From: an uncultured Lachnospiraceae bacterium
GTDB taxonomy: Bacteria > Bacillota > Clostridia > Lachnospirales > Lachnospiraceae
DNA length: 64,000 bases
Assembly: GCA_905199445.1 (NCBI GenBank)
Contig: CAJKGK010000014.1
Location: 19,723 to 83,722 of the forward strand
Direction of reading: 5' to 3'
Shown here: positions 17,782-27,757 of the stretch, one piece after another
Layout of the letters: each line of letters starts with the position of its first letter
How positions within the stretch are numbered: the first letter of the stretch is position 1
Program-made: the position numbers and the translations under genes
The notes under the pieces: generated by a model
The model's input: only the letters and a program-made list of their open reading frames with translations
Told to the model about the DNA's origin: nothing
Database searches by the model: none

Positions 17782-19200
17782 TAGAAAAATCCGGAAGGAA
17801 TCCTTCCGGATTTTTGCATGTAGTTTATTGATGTTATAGCCCATGCAAAGCAAAAGAAGCTCCTTCCACTTGAATGCTACGGTTCATACGGTATTTAATC
17901 CCTGTTTCACTCAGGATATTTTCATAGGATTCCTGTCGTTTTTCCAGAAAACTTTTTGATATATATAACCGCTTATTTCCTTTTGCTTTGGTGCATTTTT
18001 CTTTATAAGGACAATTGGTGCAGTCTTCACATTCGTAAACGGTTACTTCCGATTCATAGCCACTTTTACTTTTCTGCTTTTTGATAAAAACAGGGAACAA
18101 TGTTTTCCCGGCATGACAAGTGTATGTGTCAGTTTTTTCATCATATCCCATATTTTCACGTTTGCTGATATCCTGTTTGAAACTCCGCTTCTTCCATTTT
18201 TCATAAGTCTGTGGCTTTATGTATGGTTTCTGCTTGACACTTCTCAGATACGTATATGCTTCTTCGCTTTCATATCCGGAATCAGCTGTCACACTCGGAT
18301 AACGGAAGCCCAGGTTCCTTTCCATTGTCTTTAAAAAAGGAACCAGTGTCCAGACATCATTCCGGTCCTGAAAAATATCCGCTGCCACGATATATTCACT
18401 GTCTACTGCAATTTGTACATTATATCCTGGCTTTAACTGTGCATTTCTCATATGATCATCTTTCATGTGCATAAAGGTTGCATCGGGATCCGTTTTACAA
18501 TAATTGTTTCTACCCTGAAAACTTGCTGTGTGCCAGTCATAAATGATCTGACGTTCAAGAAACCTGTGGAAAAGTTCGAAAAACCGTTGGTTTCTGCTTT
18601 CCCGTTTCCCGCGTCCATGTACAAAAGCTGTGTTATCTGTATGGCATCCTGTATCTTCTGAAACACTTTTTCTTTCCATTTTCCTACAGATTTTTTCCAT
18701 ACAAAAGTATATTTGTTTGCACAAGCTTCCAGTTTTATCCCGTCAATAAATACGGTTTCCCTGGACAGTTCCCCGGAATCTTCCAATCGTTTTATCATCT
18801 GCTAAAAAAGATTTTCACAGGCATCTGCTAAAAAACCAGTACGGAAACGGGCGATCGTGCTGTGATCAGGAGCTTTCTGACCGGCCAGCAGCCACATAAA
18901 GTTGATATCCCGTTTGCAGGCAGTTTCAATTTTTCTCGAAGAATAAATATTTTGCGAATAAGCATAGGTAAGAATCTTGAACATGGTCTTGGGGTCGGCT
19001 GCCGGATTTCTGCCTTTGGCAGAGTAAGCCTGATACAATAAACTGTAATCTAAATCCTCCAATTCGTGGCTCAGAAGTCGAACAGAATCATCATCAGGAA
19101 TCAAACCTTCTAAATTTAATGGCAAAACCAGTTGATAAGGTTCGCCGAATTCGGTATAATTCTTATGGTATTTTAATTTACTAGTTTCCTTTTCTTTCAT
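17782..19200 (-). pseudogene. IS1182-family transposase, multiply inactivated
   Basis: The N-terminal DUF772 segment (YQLVLPLNLEGLIPDDDSVR, IYSSRKIETACKRDINF, GQKAPDHSTIARFRTGF) is followed by an in-frame TAG at 18802-18804, where a tyrosine is expected. The same frame continues to TFVWKKSVGKWKEKV; after a frameshift near 18620-18700 the DDE domain resumes in another frame (DPDATFMHMKDDH, LKPGYNVQIAVDSEY, TADSGYESEEAY, zinc-finger-like cysteines). A third break near 17860 deletes roughly 40 residues before the C-terminal CMGYNINKLHAKIR in yet another frame. One nonsense codon and at least two frame changes make it inactive. Confidence 0.8.
17785..17815. terminator. Hairpin terminator within the IS end
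   Basis: A perfect 15-bp inverted repeat (AAAAATCCGGAAGGA / TCCTTCCGGATTTTT) with a one-base centre, giving a U-tract in both directions. It would end the transposase transcript. Confidence 0.75.
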
Positions 19201-19206
19201 ATTTTT

Positions 19207-19422
19207 TTAATGCCAGTTCATAAGTTTATGCCAAATCTCCGGCACTCCCCATATGCAAAAAAGTCCAAAAAACCATAGTTCAGGAACCCAGATAATCCAA
19301 AGGATAGTTAGTAATACCTGAAATGCAAAGCCTCTTAGAGTTCTTTTGACATCTTTGGGAAAGCTTCGCCAGGTGTAATATGCCCGTATCAGCTTATTTT
19401 CTTTTTTCTCTTGCTTATCCAC
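19207..19422 (-). CDS. Small membrane protein, unknown function
   Basis: A 71-residue product starting with GTG behind AAAGGAGG and a TATAAT box at 19445-19450. The basic N-terminus (KQEKKENK, KDVKRTLRG) precedes two hydrophobic segments rich in Trp (residues about 31-48 and 48-62), so a membrane-embedded protein with a positive-inside cytoplasmic N-terminus is predicted. I do not recognise the family. Its stop is seven bases from the transposase start, so the natural C-terminus could have been altered when the IS landed; the good promoter and ribosome site suggest it is expressed. Confidence 0.6.
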   Translation of the reverse strand: MDKQEKKENKLIRAYYTWRSFPKDVKRTLRGFAFQVLLTILWIIWVPELWFFGLFCIWGVPEIWHKLMNWH

Positions 19423-19531
19423 TTCGATTCCCTCCTTTGGCTTTATTATACGTTTTTTTTGCTATAAGTCCAGTAAAGATACCTTAAGGAATCCAGTTTC
19501 TGGCAGAGATCAGATTCTTCAGCTGGCATTT

Positions 19532-20989
19532 CTAATGGTCGCACATTTTTCTGTAATCCGAAGGGGATACACCACATATATTTTTGAAAATCTTCATAAA
19601 ATGCTTATCATTTTCATACCCCACCGTACGTCCAATGTCTGAAACCTTCCACTCTGTTTCCTGAAGTAATTTTTTCGCGGCTTCTATCCGTATATTTTTC
19701 AGATAATTGACAAAATTAACGCCTGTATACGCCTTAAAGGCAATGGAAAACAGAGAATAATTCATGGAAACATAATTGGAAACCTGAGCCATATTCAGGT
19801 CTTTCTGATAATTTTCATGAATATACGCCACTGCTTCTCGTATTTTTCTTTTACTCTGATCCCCGATAAATTCTTCTGTTAAACACTGAGATAACTCATC
19901 CAGCCATTGAAACATTGCCTGAGCAAATACTTCCGAATCAGAATAAGACAACGGCGCCTCGTACCGAAGCAGCTCACGCTTTTCCTCCGGAACCACAGCC
20001 TGATAAGCTTCTACGGTTTTTCTCTGAATATCTGTGACAACCTTTAGTGCCGCCACCATGCCGCATTGGCCATGTTTTGCTTCAAAAAACAAACGGCTCA
20101 GACGATGCAGTGCCCGATCCTTATCCTTCGTAGACAGTTGGCGTACAAACTGATCTGTAAAAAGATCAGCTTCGTCCTCCTGCCATGTATGACCGGCCTC
20201 ACAGAAAGATTGCCCCTCATAAACCATTCCATCACTGCGGCATCTCCAAAAGGCCTCCAATCTGGCCTGATAAGCCTGTTCACAGGCTGTCATGCAGTCC
20301 GAAAACCTTTCATAAAGTTCGCTCACTCCATAATAGGCCGCCTTGCTTTCTGATATCCACTGATGATAAATTTCATCTGTCATAAGTAAAACATCCTGAT
20401 TTTTAATATTTTCCAGGCAGATTCCACTGTATATTTCTTTCGTGCAATTATCCCCGGTTGCCGGACTGTATATAATCCTAAACGGTTTATCCCCGAAAAC
20501 AGCCTCATACTGATGCTGAATCGCCTGGGAATCGCCGTCTGTCCGGTCAGATGTCATGGCAAATTTCATCTGGCGGTACAAAAGCTGAAGCTCCTTTTTG
20601 ACATCTTTTTGCTTTTCCTGCTGTTTTTTATCAATATTACGAAGCAGCTCATCGATTTTTTCCCGCTTCACAGGCTTTAACACATAATCAAACACACCAT
20701 GTTTAAGCATTTCCACTGCATAGCTGAAATCATCATAGCCGCTGATTACAACCACATCCGGTCGATCAGGCAAATCATCCAGTCTGTGAATCAGTTCGAT
20801 CCCATCCATTTTAGGCATTCTTATATCCATAAACATTGTGTCAATTTTTCTGGAATTTAAAATTTCCAGCGCTTCTGCACCGTTTCTGCATTCTATAATT
20901 TCTCCAATACTGACCGTACTCCGGGACGCCATTGTCGCAATGCCATGACGTATCAATTTTTCATCTTCTACAATCAGCAAGGTCTGCAT
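19532..20989 (-). CDS. YesN-type response regulator (AraC output)
   Basis: A 485-residue regulator with an N-terminal receiver (D8-D9 region VEDE, phospho-acceptor D55 in FMDIRMPKMDG, TGK-type lysine in LKPVKREK), a variable middle region, and a C-terminal AraC double helix-turn-helix (about 385-485, NYSLFSIAFKAYTGVNF and the ending GVSPSDYRKM). It is the partner of the kinase just upstream: its ATG at 20989 follows the kinase TAA by one base and its ribosome site GAAGGGTGG lies inside the kinase gene. It probably activates the sugar transporter and phosphorylase genes to the right. Confidence 0.92.
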   Translation of the reverse strand: MQTLLIVEDEKLIRHGIATMASRSTVSIGEIIECRNGAEALEILNSRKIDTMFMDIRMPKMDGIELIHRLDDLPDRPDVVVISGYDDFSYAVEMLKHGVFDYVLKPVKREKIDELLRNIDKKQQEKQKDVKKELQLLYRQMKFAMTSDRTDGDSQAIQHQYEAVFGDKPFRIIYSPATGDNCTKEIYSGICLENIKNQDVLLMTDEIYHQWISESKAAYYGVSELYERFSDCMTACEQAYQARLEAFWRCRSDGMVYEGQSFCEAGHTWQEDEADLFTDQFVRQLSTKDKDRALHRLSRLFFEAKHGQCGMVAALKVVTDIQRKTVEAYQAVVPEEKRELLRYEAPLSYSDSEVFAQAMFQWLDELSQCLTEEFIGDQSKRKIREAVAYIHENYQKDLNMAQVSNYVSMNYSLFSIAFKAYTGVNFVNYLKNIRIEAAKKLLQETEWKVSDIGRTVGYENDKHFMKIFKNICGVSPSDYRKMCDH

Positions 20990-20990
20990 T

Positions 20991-22787
20991 TTAATTTCCA
21001 CCCTTCTCATATTTTAACGGAAGGCGCACACTGATTTTTGTATAACAGCCTTCTTTAGAATAAATATTAAGTCCGTACTTTTCCCCGAACTGCATTTTCA
21101 TCCGATAATTAACATTTTTCAGTCCAATGCCATTACCACCTTCCCGATTCTGTTCTTCAGCTGTTCCCTGAATCTTACTCAGCAGCATGGCCCTTGTCCC
21201 TTCATCCATCCCAACACCCGAATCGGTAATCATAATCTCAAAATCATCATTTTCCCGAACCGATTTGATATAAATCGTGGCATCCTCGCCCAGTTCGGCA
21301 ATACCGTGAAGAATGGCATTTTCCACAATCGGCTGCAAAGACATTTTTGGAATCCGCTGGCTATATAGATCCGCATCAATTTTTACGGATAAAATAATCG
21401 TAAAATCATACCGCAGGTTCATAAGCCGAATATAGTTTCTTATATAGGCAATTTCCTCACGAATAGAGACATTACTGGATGTCCATTTTAAATTATAACG
21501 AAGTAATTCCCCAAGTGCTGTAATAGAGTCAGAAATCTCATATTTTTCGTCAATCTCTGCCATCATCTTAATCGATTCCAGCACATTATAAATAAAGTGC
21601 GCATTAATCTGATTCTGCAAAGCCTTAATTTCCGTATTTTTTACAAGCACTTCACCATCGATCTTTTCCTGCATCAGCAGCTGTATACGATCCAGCATAT
21701 AGTTAATCTGAGTTCCCATCTCAGCCATCTCATCATTCCCTTTTACCGGAATACGCTCATCCAGCCGGCCGGTCTGAACTTTTCTCACTGCATCCAGTAT
21801 AATATAAAAATTCTTAAACAGCGCACTGACAATTTTATTAATCACTGCAGCTATAAACAGAAAAACAAGAATAATCATAAATAAGTTCTGCAGCTGCTGC
21901 AGCAGCATCTGTCCATACTGTTTTTCCAAATTCAGCAGGCATATATAATCTCCCGAAAAGGCATCTATATGCCGCTTCATCATTAAAACCTGCCGTCCGC
22001 CGATTCTGGTACGAATCGGCGTTCCTTCAGCAATTTTTTTAGCCTGACCGATAATATCCTTTTTATAATCTTCCCACATGGAAATATCTGAATTTCCCAC
22101 AGATGACACCGGTCCGAAATCAGACACAAAGCAGCTCCAGCTGCCCTGGCTGGATTCGTAAATTCTAGGAAACATATCCTCCATGTCCACAACAGCCTCC
22201 ACAACACCGACCACACTGCCGGAATCATCTTCCATTGCACTGACAAGAGACATCAGGTGACTGTCATCCTGGTCTGAAATCAGATAATCCGGATAATCCA
22301 CCTGCCATGTCTGAGACTGATAGTTTTGGGCCCATGGAAACTGCGCCATACGTTCCCCATGATACAGCAGGGGAATCATTTCCGGGAAAGTATTATTCTG
22401 AGCATAAATCCTAATTTGGTAAAGATAAGGATTGCTGTTGACCATGCCATCCAGGATCGTCACATGATTTTTATAAAAATCCATATAATCCAGTCCGTCA
22501 AGCGCTGTCCCTGCCTTCAGCTGTGCCAGAAAATCCTGAAGCTCTTTATCTTCCAGAAAAATCTGAGCAGACATATAGCAAAGTTCTGACAGCTTTTCCA
22601 TGGAAACCATATCTTCGCTAATCCACCGGGAAATCTCCTCTTTATTCTGATCAAGCATCATCTTCTTTGTATTATTAAAAGAACTGGCCAGAAAAGCAAG
22701 TAAAAACACAGACAGAAACGCCAGAATCACGATTGTAAATTTTGTATTCAGCCTGCATGTATCAAATTTTCTTTTCAGTCGTCTCAT
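20991..22787 (-). CDS. YesM-type sensor histidine kinase
   Basis: A 598-residue membrane kinase. Helix 1 is at about 17-37, an extracytoplasmic Cache-like sensor spans about 40-290, helix 2 is near 300-325, then HAMP (about 330-380). The His_kinase domain carries H397 in QINAHFIYN, a variant of the usual QINPHFLYN with Ala in place of Pro. The HATPase domain has NAILHGIAE, DSGVGMD and GGNGIGLKNV. Its start codon overlaps the stop of the preceding binding-protein gene (ATGA), so the two are made together, pointing to a joint sensing function. Confidence 0.92.
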   Translation of the reverse strand: MRRLKRKFDTCRLNTKFTIVILAFLSVFLLAFLASSFNNTKKMMLDQNKEEISRWISEDMVSMEKLSELCYMSAQIFLEDKELQDFLAQLKAGTALDGLDYMDFYKNHVTILDGMVNSNPYLYQIRIYAQNNTFPEMIPLLYHGERMAQFPWAQNYQSQTWQVDYPDYLISDQDDSHLMSLVSAMEDDSGSVVGVVEAVVDMEDMFPRIYESSQGSWSCFVSDFGPVSSVGNSDISMWEDYKKDIIGQAKKIAEGTPIRTRIGGRQVLMMKRHIDAFSGDYICLLNLEKQYGQMLLQQLQNLFMIILVFLFIAAVINKIVSALFKNFYIILDAVRKVQTGRLDERIPVKGNDEMAEMGTQINYMLDRIQLLMQEKIDGEVLVKNTEIKALQNQINAHFIYNVLESIKMMAEIDEKYEISDSITALGELLRYNLKWTSSNVSIREEIAYIRNYIRLMNLRYDFTIILSVKIDADLYSQRIPKMSLQPIVENAILHGIAELGEDATIYIKSVRENDDFEIMITDSGVGMDEGTRAMLLSKIQGTAEEQNREGGNGIGLKNVNYRMKMQFGEKYGLNIYSKEGCYTKISVRLPLKYEKGGN

Positions 22788-24364
22788 TGATCTATCCCCA
22801 GCTTTTCCTTATTCATCCGGATTTTCTCCGTGGCAATGGATTGAAAATCAGCATACCCCGCCTGATTTCTTTTGACAATATAGTCCTGCAAAACAGCATC
22901 AAATTCTGCCTCACTTTTAGCCAGAAGCAATTTTGGCAGTGTATCCCCCCACAGATGCTTCATATTTATATAAAGCTTTGCCGCAGCTGTATCTTCACCA
23001 AAATCCAGATCATACTGGCCTGTATAAGCCACATAAGGCAAGGTCCATTCCTTAAGCTGTCTCATACACTCCGGCTCCGTATTGACCCATTTCAGGGGAC
23101 TGACCACATCCTGAAGCATCCAGTATGTATCATCTGCCCCGTAAAGGGCATCATAAGCCGGACGATCCGTATTGAGCAGAGAAAGAATTTCCGGATGAAT
23201 GATCTGGGTATCCCCGGATGTGGTATACATCGTCCCCTCCTCACCCAAATAAACCATTTTTTTGCCTTCTTCACTTAGCAGATAAGTCATTAATTGAAGC
23301 GCTTTATCCGGTATACTGCAGTTTTTGGATATATAAGTCTGTGTCCATCCGCAAATTCCCTGAACCGGCAAAACCGGGTCATCTCCCGAAGAATTTTTCG
23401 GACCATCCACGGCAATATAAATCCGCTCCGGATCAATAGAAGCGATTTGTTTCTGCTGATTTTTTATATCTGTACTCTGATAAAAAAGGCAAAAATACTG
23501 ACCGGACAGTATACGTTCCTCCTGCTGAGACCGCTTGTCAATAAAAATTTCATTTTTTAAATATCCTTCTTCACCAAGCTCTCTGAAAACTTTAAGCCAT
23601 CGCAAATATTCCTCATCTGTATTCCGATCATAATACTGTCCGTCCGCCTCAAAAGGCACAGCAAGAAAGTTTTGCAGATAAAGATCAAAAGAATTGCATC
23701 CATTGTCTGTAAACTCATCGGCTCCAATGGGAATCAAAGGTTTTCCGTCCACCTGCGGAAACATTTGAACCGCTTTTCTGACAGCATTGGAAAAGCCTTC
23801 CGGCGTGGACATATCCGGACTTCCAATGGCCTCATAAATATCTTTCCGGACAAGAAAATTCTGATGAGAAGGAACCTTGTCGTTGAGAAAATCTTTATAT
23901 GTATATGAATAATTAGGATATCCGTAAATATTCCCGTCTGGCTGGGTATACCATGCCACACTGTCTTGATTGGCCACATCCATGAATCCCATATCATACT
24001 GTTCATCCAGTTCATTAAGTGCATAGACCATATCTGTTTCGATCATCTCATAATTCTGAGGCTCCCACCAGCCAAGGGTTACAAGGTCCGGCAGGCTGTC
24101 CGAATTAATCATAGAATCCAGCTTTACACCTTCCTCCCCTTTAGGAACAATGAATTCAACATTAACCCCTGTGGCCTCGGATATTTTCTGAGAAACAATA
24201 TTCTGCCCCCATTCGGTGGTAAACCATGAATAATTAATATACCATTTTAGGGTCACTGGTTCTTCCTCCACAGGAGACTTATTCCACATTTTCATGGCAG
24301 CCATAATCCCTGTCAATACACAAAGTACTGTCACCCCTGTGATCAAAAGCACTTTCTTTTTCAT
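22784..24364 (-). CDS. Extracellular solute-binding protein, membrane tethered, coupled to the kinase
   Basis: A 526-residue family 1 solute-binding protein (residues about 38-526; LPDLVTLGWWEP, GYPNYSYTYKDF, GSPDMSTPEGFSNAVRKA). The N-terminus has a hydrophobic helix (residues 5-26) but no lipobox cysteine at the usual place, so it may be released by signal peptidase or stay anchored. It is separated from the transporter genes by a terminator-like hairpin and overlaps the kinase gene by four bases. I infer that it delivers ligand to the YesM sensor domain instead of, or as well as, to the permeases. The ligand is probably an oligosaccharide. Confidence 0.82.
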   Translation of the reverse strand: MKKKVLLITGVTVLCVLTGIMAAMKMWNKSPVEEEPVTLKWYINYSWFTTEWGQNIVSQKISEATGVNVEFIVPKGEEGVKLDSMINSDSLPDLVTLGWWEPQNYEMIETDMVYALNELDEQYDMGFMDVANQDSVAWYTQPDGNIYGYPNYSYTYKDFLNDKVPSHQNFLVRKDIYEAIGSPDMSTPEGFSNAVRKAVQMFPQVDGKPLIPIGADEFTDNGCNSFDLYLQNFLAVPFEADGQYYDRNTDEEYLRWLKVFRELGEEGYLKNEIFIDKRSQQEERILSGQYFCLFYQSTDIKNQQKQIASIDPERIYIAVDGPKNSSGDDPVLPVQGICGWTQTYISKNCSIPDKALQLMTYLLSEEGKKMVYLGEEGTMYTTSGDTQIIHPEILSLLNTDRPAYDALYGADDTYWMLQDVVSPLKWVNTEPECMRQLKEWTLPYVAYTGQYDLDFGEDTAAAKLYINMKHLWGDTLPKLLLAKSEAEFDAVLQDYIVKRNQAGYADFQSIATEKIRMNKEKLGIDQ

Positions 24365-24411
24365 TATTCAATATTCCTTTCAATCCGCATATTCCCGTCA
24401 ATCGGTTTACA

Positions 24412-24464
24412 ACAAAAAACCGACAGCACCCATTTGCTTATTATAGCAAATTTTTGCTGTCGGT
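24412..24464 (-). terminator. Terminator or attenuator between permease and second binding protein
   Basis: Nested stems ACCGACAGC/GCTGTCGGT (24419-24427, 24456-24464) and ATTTGC/GCAAAT are followed on the minus strand by TTTTTTG. It lies after the last permease and 48 bp before the second binding-protein gene, so it would lower expression of the sensing genes relative to the transporter. Confidence 0.75.
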
Positions 24465-24522
24465 TATATAAATTTTATAAAATTTTCTTATTATTCTTTA
24501 AAACCATGACCTTTTGGTTCTG

Positions 24523-25350
24523 TTACTCCTTCACGCCGCCGGCCGAAATACTGCTGATAATATATTTTGAGCAGAATGCGAATACGATCAAAATCGGAAT
24601 AACTGAAATTGCAACAGCCAGATAAATAGCACCCTGATTTCTGGAAATATCCTGAGAGGAGTTCAGAGATGCAATCATAACCGGAAGCGTAAACTTCTCC
24701 GGTGTATTAAGTAATACCAAAGGCATCAGGTAGTTATTCCAGCTTCCGATAAAGGCACCGATGGACATGGTGGCAATACCCGGAGACATAATCGGAAGAA
24801 TAATCTTATGAAAGATATGTAATTCTCCGGCACCATCAATACGGGCAGCCTCAACCAGTGCAGGATGAATGGAAACATCACAGTACTGTCTCAGGAAGAA
24901 AACAGTTCCAGGCGCCGCAATGGCAGGAATAATCAGAGGCAGATATGAATCTGTCAGTTTAAGCATTGTCATTAAATCATAAAAACCAATAAGGCTTAAC
25001 TGTCCGGGAATCATCATAAAGATAATAATGATCACTGTCAGTAATTTATTTCCCTTAAACTTGTATCTTGCCAGTCCATATGCTGTCAAAGATGAGAAAT
25101 AGGCCGACAGCAGTGTACTTGGCACAGCCACGATTAAACTGTTAAACATACCCTTAAAAAGGTTAAAATATCCTGAAACAATTTTCCAGTTATTGGCCAG
25201 GGCCCGGCCCGGAATGAGGGTAAAAGATTTTACAATCTCACTTCCGGTACGAGTCGCATTGACGATCATTAAAAGAAAAGGAAACAGACAAAGGGCTGAC
25301 AGTAAAATTAATGCCGCATAAAGAATTACTTTTTTAATTTTAAATGCCAT
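24523..25350 (-). CDS. Sugar ABC transporter permease (MalG/LacG type)
   Basis: A 275-residue CUT1-family inner-membrane permease with six predicted helices and the EAA loop EAARIDGAGELHIFHKIILP (about 180-200) that contacts the ATPase. It pairs with the permease immediately upstream, whose stop overlaps its start region. No ATPase gene is present in the locus, so a shared MsmK-type ATPase encoded elsewhere is expected. Confidence 0.93.
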   Translation of the reverse strand: MAFKIKKVILYAALILLSALCLFPFLLMIVNATRTGSEIVKSFTLIPGRALANNWKIVSGYFNLFKGMFNSLIVAVPSTLLSAYFSSLTAYGLARYKFKGNKLLTVIIIIFMMIPGQLSLIGFYDLMTMLKLTDSYLPLIIPAIAAPGTVFFLRQYCDVSIHPALVEAARIDGAGELHIFHKIILPIMSPGIATMSIGAFIGSWNNYLMPLVLLNTPEKFTLPVMIASLNSSQDISRNQGAIYLAVAISVIPILIVFAFCSKYIISSISAGGVKE

Positions 25351-26282
25351 TATCTCTTCTTACCTCCTTTTTTCTTCTCTGAGTACATCACCTTAAACTG
25401 GATGACAGAAACAATCAGGATAATGACAAACAGGGTATAGGCGATTGCTGAAGCATAACCCACCTGGTTGTTCTGGAAACCGAATTTGTATAGGTACATA
25501 ACAACAGTCTGTGTTGTTCCTGAAGGATTTCCCGCAGTTCCGCCGCACATCAGGAACGGAAGATCGAACAACTGAAGACCACCGATTAAAGATGTAATAC
25601 CAACATAGAGCATAATCGGTTTTAACAGAGGTAATGTAATTTTTGTAAATACCTTCCACCGGCCGGCACCATCAATGGCTGCAGCCTCATAGTATTCCTT
25701 AGAGATGCCCTGTACACCGGCCATGAGCATGATAAATGAATTACCAAACCACATCCATGCACCAATCACAGAAATCACATAAGGGGTAATACCTGTGTCT
25801 GAAAGCCAGTTGATACTTGAACCAAGAATCTGGTTAACTGTACCGTATTTCCAGTCCAGAAGTGTTTTGAATAAAAACGCTACGGATGTTGCCGCAATCA
25901 GATTGGGCAGGTAAAACAGTGCTCTGAAAATACTCAGGCCTCTGACCTTGTATTTAATATCACTAAATACAATGGTCAGAAGAAAGGCAAGACCTAACTG
26001 AAGCACAATGTTTACGCCCCAGATTTTAACTGTATTCCATAAATCCCGCCAGAAAAACTTATCCGTAAATACACGGAAATAGTTTTCCAGGCCATTAAAT
26101 ACAGCTTCTCCATATCCTGGATATTCCGTAAAACTCAAGAAGAATGTACGGAAAACAGGATATAAGGAAAAAATCACAAAGACAATCACAAAGGGAGCTA
26201 CAAACAAGTATCCGGTTTTATCAATATCACGTTTTTTAGATTTAACGGTTTTTGGAGCAGAAGCATTTTTTCGGGATGCCAT
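25350..26282 (-). CDS. Sugar ABC transporter permease (MalF/LacF type)
   Basis: A 310-residue CUT1-family permease with a basic N-terminal tail (KTVKSKKRDIDKTG) and six helices; the EAA loop is EAAAIDGAGRWKVFTKITLP (about 208-227). It forms the translocation pore with the following permease and receives sugar from the lipoprotein encoded 17 bp upstream. The substrate is likely the oligosaccharide cleaved by the phosphorylase-like enzyme in the same locus. Confidence 0.93.
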   Translation of the reverse strand: MASRKNASAPKTVKSKKRDIDKTGYLFVAPFVIVFVIFSLYPVFRTFFLSFTEYPGYGEAVFNGLENYFRVFTDKFFWRDLWNTVKIWGVNIVLQLGLAFLLTIVFSDIKYKVRGLSIFRALFYLPNLIAATSVAFLFKTLLDWKYGTVNQILGSSINWLSDTGITPYVISVIGAWMWFGNSFIMLMAGVQGISKEYYEAAAIDGAGRWKVFTKITLPLLKPIMLYVGITSLIGGLQLFDLPFLMCGGTAGNPSGTTQTVVMYLYKFGFQNNQVGYASAIAYTLFVIILIVSVIQFKVMYSEKKKGGKKR

Positions 26283-26299
26283 GACACAATCTCCTTCCT

Positions 26300-27712
26300 T
26301 TATCTTTCAACTGTAATATCCGGATATGTGGATTCGATTGTATCATAGAAGTTATTGATCGCATCTTCCTTGCTCATTTCGCCTCTCTGAATTGAACCAA
26401 TAGCAGCATTCCATGCATCATTACACTGTGTATCATATTTTGTAATACTTGAATAATCGATATGTTCTGCAAGACCTAAGAATAATTCATACAGTTTCTG
26501 ACCACCATAGTATTCATTAACATCATCTTTATGTTTTTCAATTGTCGGCAGCCAGGACACGATATCACCTTCGGATTTTTCAATCCACCAGTCAAGTGTT
26601 TCTTCGTTTGTTGTACAGAATGTGATGAAATCCCATGCCAGTTCTTTATCCTGGGAGTTGCTGTTAATACCGATAAATGTTCCGCCGCTGAATGTATATG
26701 TAGGACCTGTACAAACACCCCATTTTCCTGATGTATCCGGTGCATTGTCACGGAGTGTCAAAACGCCCCAGCTTGGAAGTCCGAATGCAAATACATCTGT
26801 TGTGTCAGCACCTTCGGCAGCTTCTGCAACAGCTTCATCATCCCACATATCGACCGATTCATCAACCAGAGGAATAGAACCGTTCATAGCCTGATACCAT
26901 GTTGTGGACCATGTATCAACATAACATGTCAGATCCTGATTATAAAGTTCTACACAAACGTCCATGTAGTCCAGACGGTTCTGAGAAACATTCAGTTTAC
27001 CGTCAACAAGCCATGGTTCGCTTCCGGCAAAATATCCGAGTTCACCAGTGGAAGCAAAGATTCTGTAGCCGGCATCCTTCATTTCCTGGCCTGTCTGAAG
27101 AATTGTCTGGTAATCTGCAAATTTCTTTCCGATTTCAGCCGGATCGTCTGTTCCGTAAACTGCCTGGGCAATATCACGACGATAGAAAATAGCGGATGGT
27201 GTGATCTGGTAAGAAATCGCTCTCTGAATACCTTCAGAATCCTGTCCTGCAGCCCATACATATGGTACCATGTTTTCAGCATACTGCTGTGCATTGTAAG
27301 GTTCCTGATTCAGATCTTCAAAAAATCCGGCGTCAATAAAGTTTTCAAGCATCTGAGGCTCTGCTACAATAATATCCGGATCTTCAGCGCCGCCTTTTAA
27401 GGCAGTCTGAACCTTTGTCGGGTAGTCTGCAGGTGCAATAACAACTGTTTCAATGGAAACATCCGGATTTTTTTCACAGTAGTAATCAGCAAAGTCCTGA
27501 AGGTCTGCAGCCAGTGTCCAAATTACCAGTTTCTGTGAGGCATCTGCATTACCTGCAACTTCAGCGTTTTCTGTAGAAGTTTCTGCAACGCCTGCATCAG
27601 CTGCGCCGCCCTCTTCACCTTCACCGGTGCTTCCACAGGCTGCCATAGAAAAGATCATTGTTCCAGCCAAAGCAGCCGCAAAAATTTTACGTACTGTCAT
27701 TTTTCCTTTCAT
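26300..27712 (-). CDS. Sugar ABC transporter substrate-binding lipoprotein
   Basis: A 470-residue family 1 binding protein. The signal peptide ends in a lipobox (FSMAACG, Cys about residue 26), followed by a Gly/Glu/Ala-rich linker. The mature part contains LVIWTLAADLQDFADYYCEK and GGTFIGINSNSQDKELAWDF, typical of CUT1 oligosaccharide binders. It is anchored outside the membrane and delivers sugar to the two permeases. AAGGAGG precedes the ATG and a good promoter lies at 27758-27786. Confidence 0.93.
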   Translation of the reverse strand: MKGKMTVRKIFAAALAGTMIFSMAACGSTGEGEEGGAADAGVAETSTENAEVAGNADASQKLVIWTLAADLQDFADYYCEKNPDVSIETVVIAPADYPTKVQTALKGGAEDPDIIVAEPQMLENFIDAGFFEDLNQEPYNAQQYAENMVPYVWAAGQDSEGIQRAISYQITPSAIFYRRDIAQAVYGTDDPAEIGKKFADYQTILQTGQEMKDAGYRIFASTGELGYFAGSEPWLVDGKLNVSQNRLDYMDVCVELYNQDLTCYVDTWSTTWYQAMNGSIPLVDESVDMWDDEAVAEAAEGADTTDVFAFGLPSWGVLTLRDNAPDTSGKWGVCTGPTYTFSGGTFIGINSNSQDKELAWDFITFCTTNEETLDWWIEKSEGDIVSWLPTIEKHKDDVNEYYGGQKLYELFLGLAEHIDYSSITKYDTQCNDAWNAAIGSIQRGEMSKEDAINNFYDTIESTYPDITVER

Positions 27713-27757
27713 TCTTCATATCCTCCTTAAAAATAATCCTTAATCAGTTATAGTTCG

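Larger units (their letters stand above)
17734..19203 (-). mobile_element. Decayed IS1182-family insertion sequence
   Basis: About 1.47 kb bearing one leftward transposase remnant. At the left side is an inverted repeat around 17737-17768 (GTGTCGCAAAATCATC and its near complement) that probably includes the terminal repeat; a strong hairpin terminator follows. On the right the transposase start lies only seven bases from the stop of the neighbouring 71-codon gene, leaving no room for a terminal repeat and original promoter, so that end appears truncated. Exact ends are estimates. Confidence 0.6.

Noticed and set aside
18463..18798. A separate 111-codon gene inside the IS element
   Set aside because: It is the in-frame continuation of the transposase after a nonsense codon and runs into a frameshift; not an independent gene.
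19207..19422. The 71-codon gene as an accessory gene of the IS element
   Set aside because: It has its own promoter and ribosome site and is not a known IS1182 component; more likely a chromosomal gene whose end touches the truncated element.
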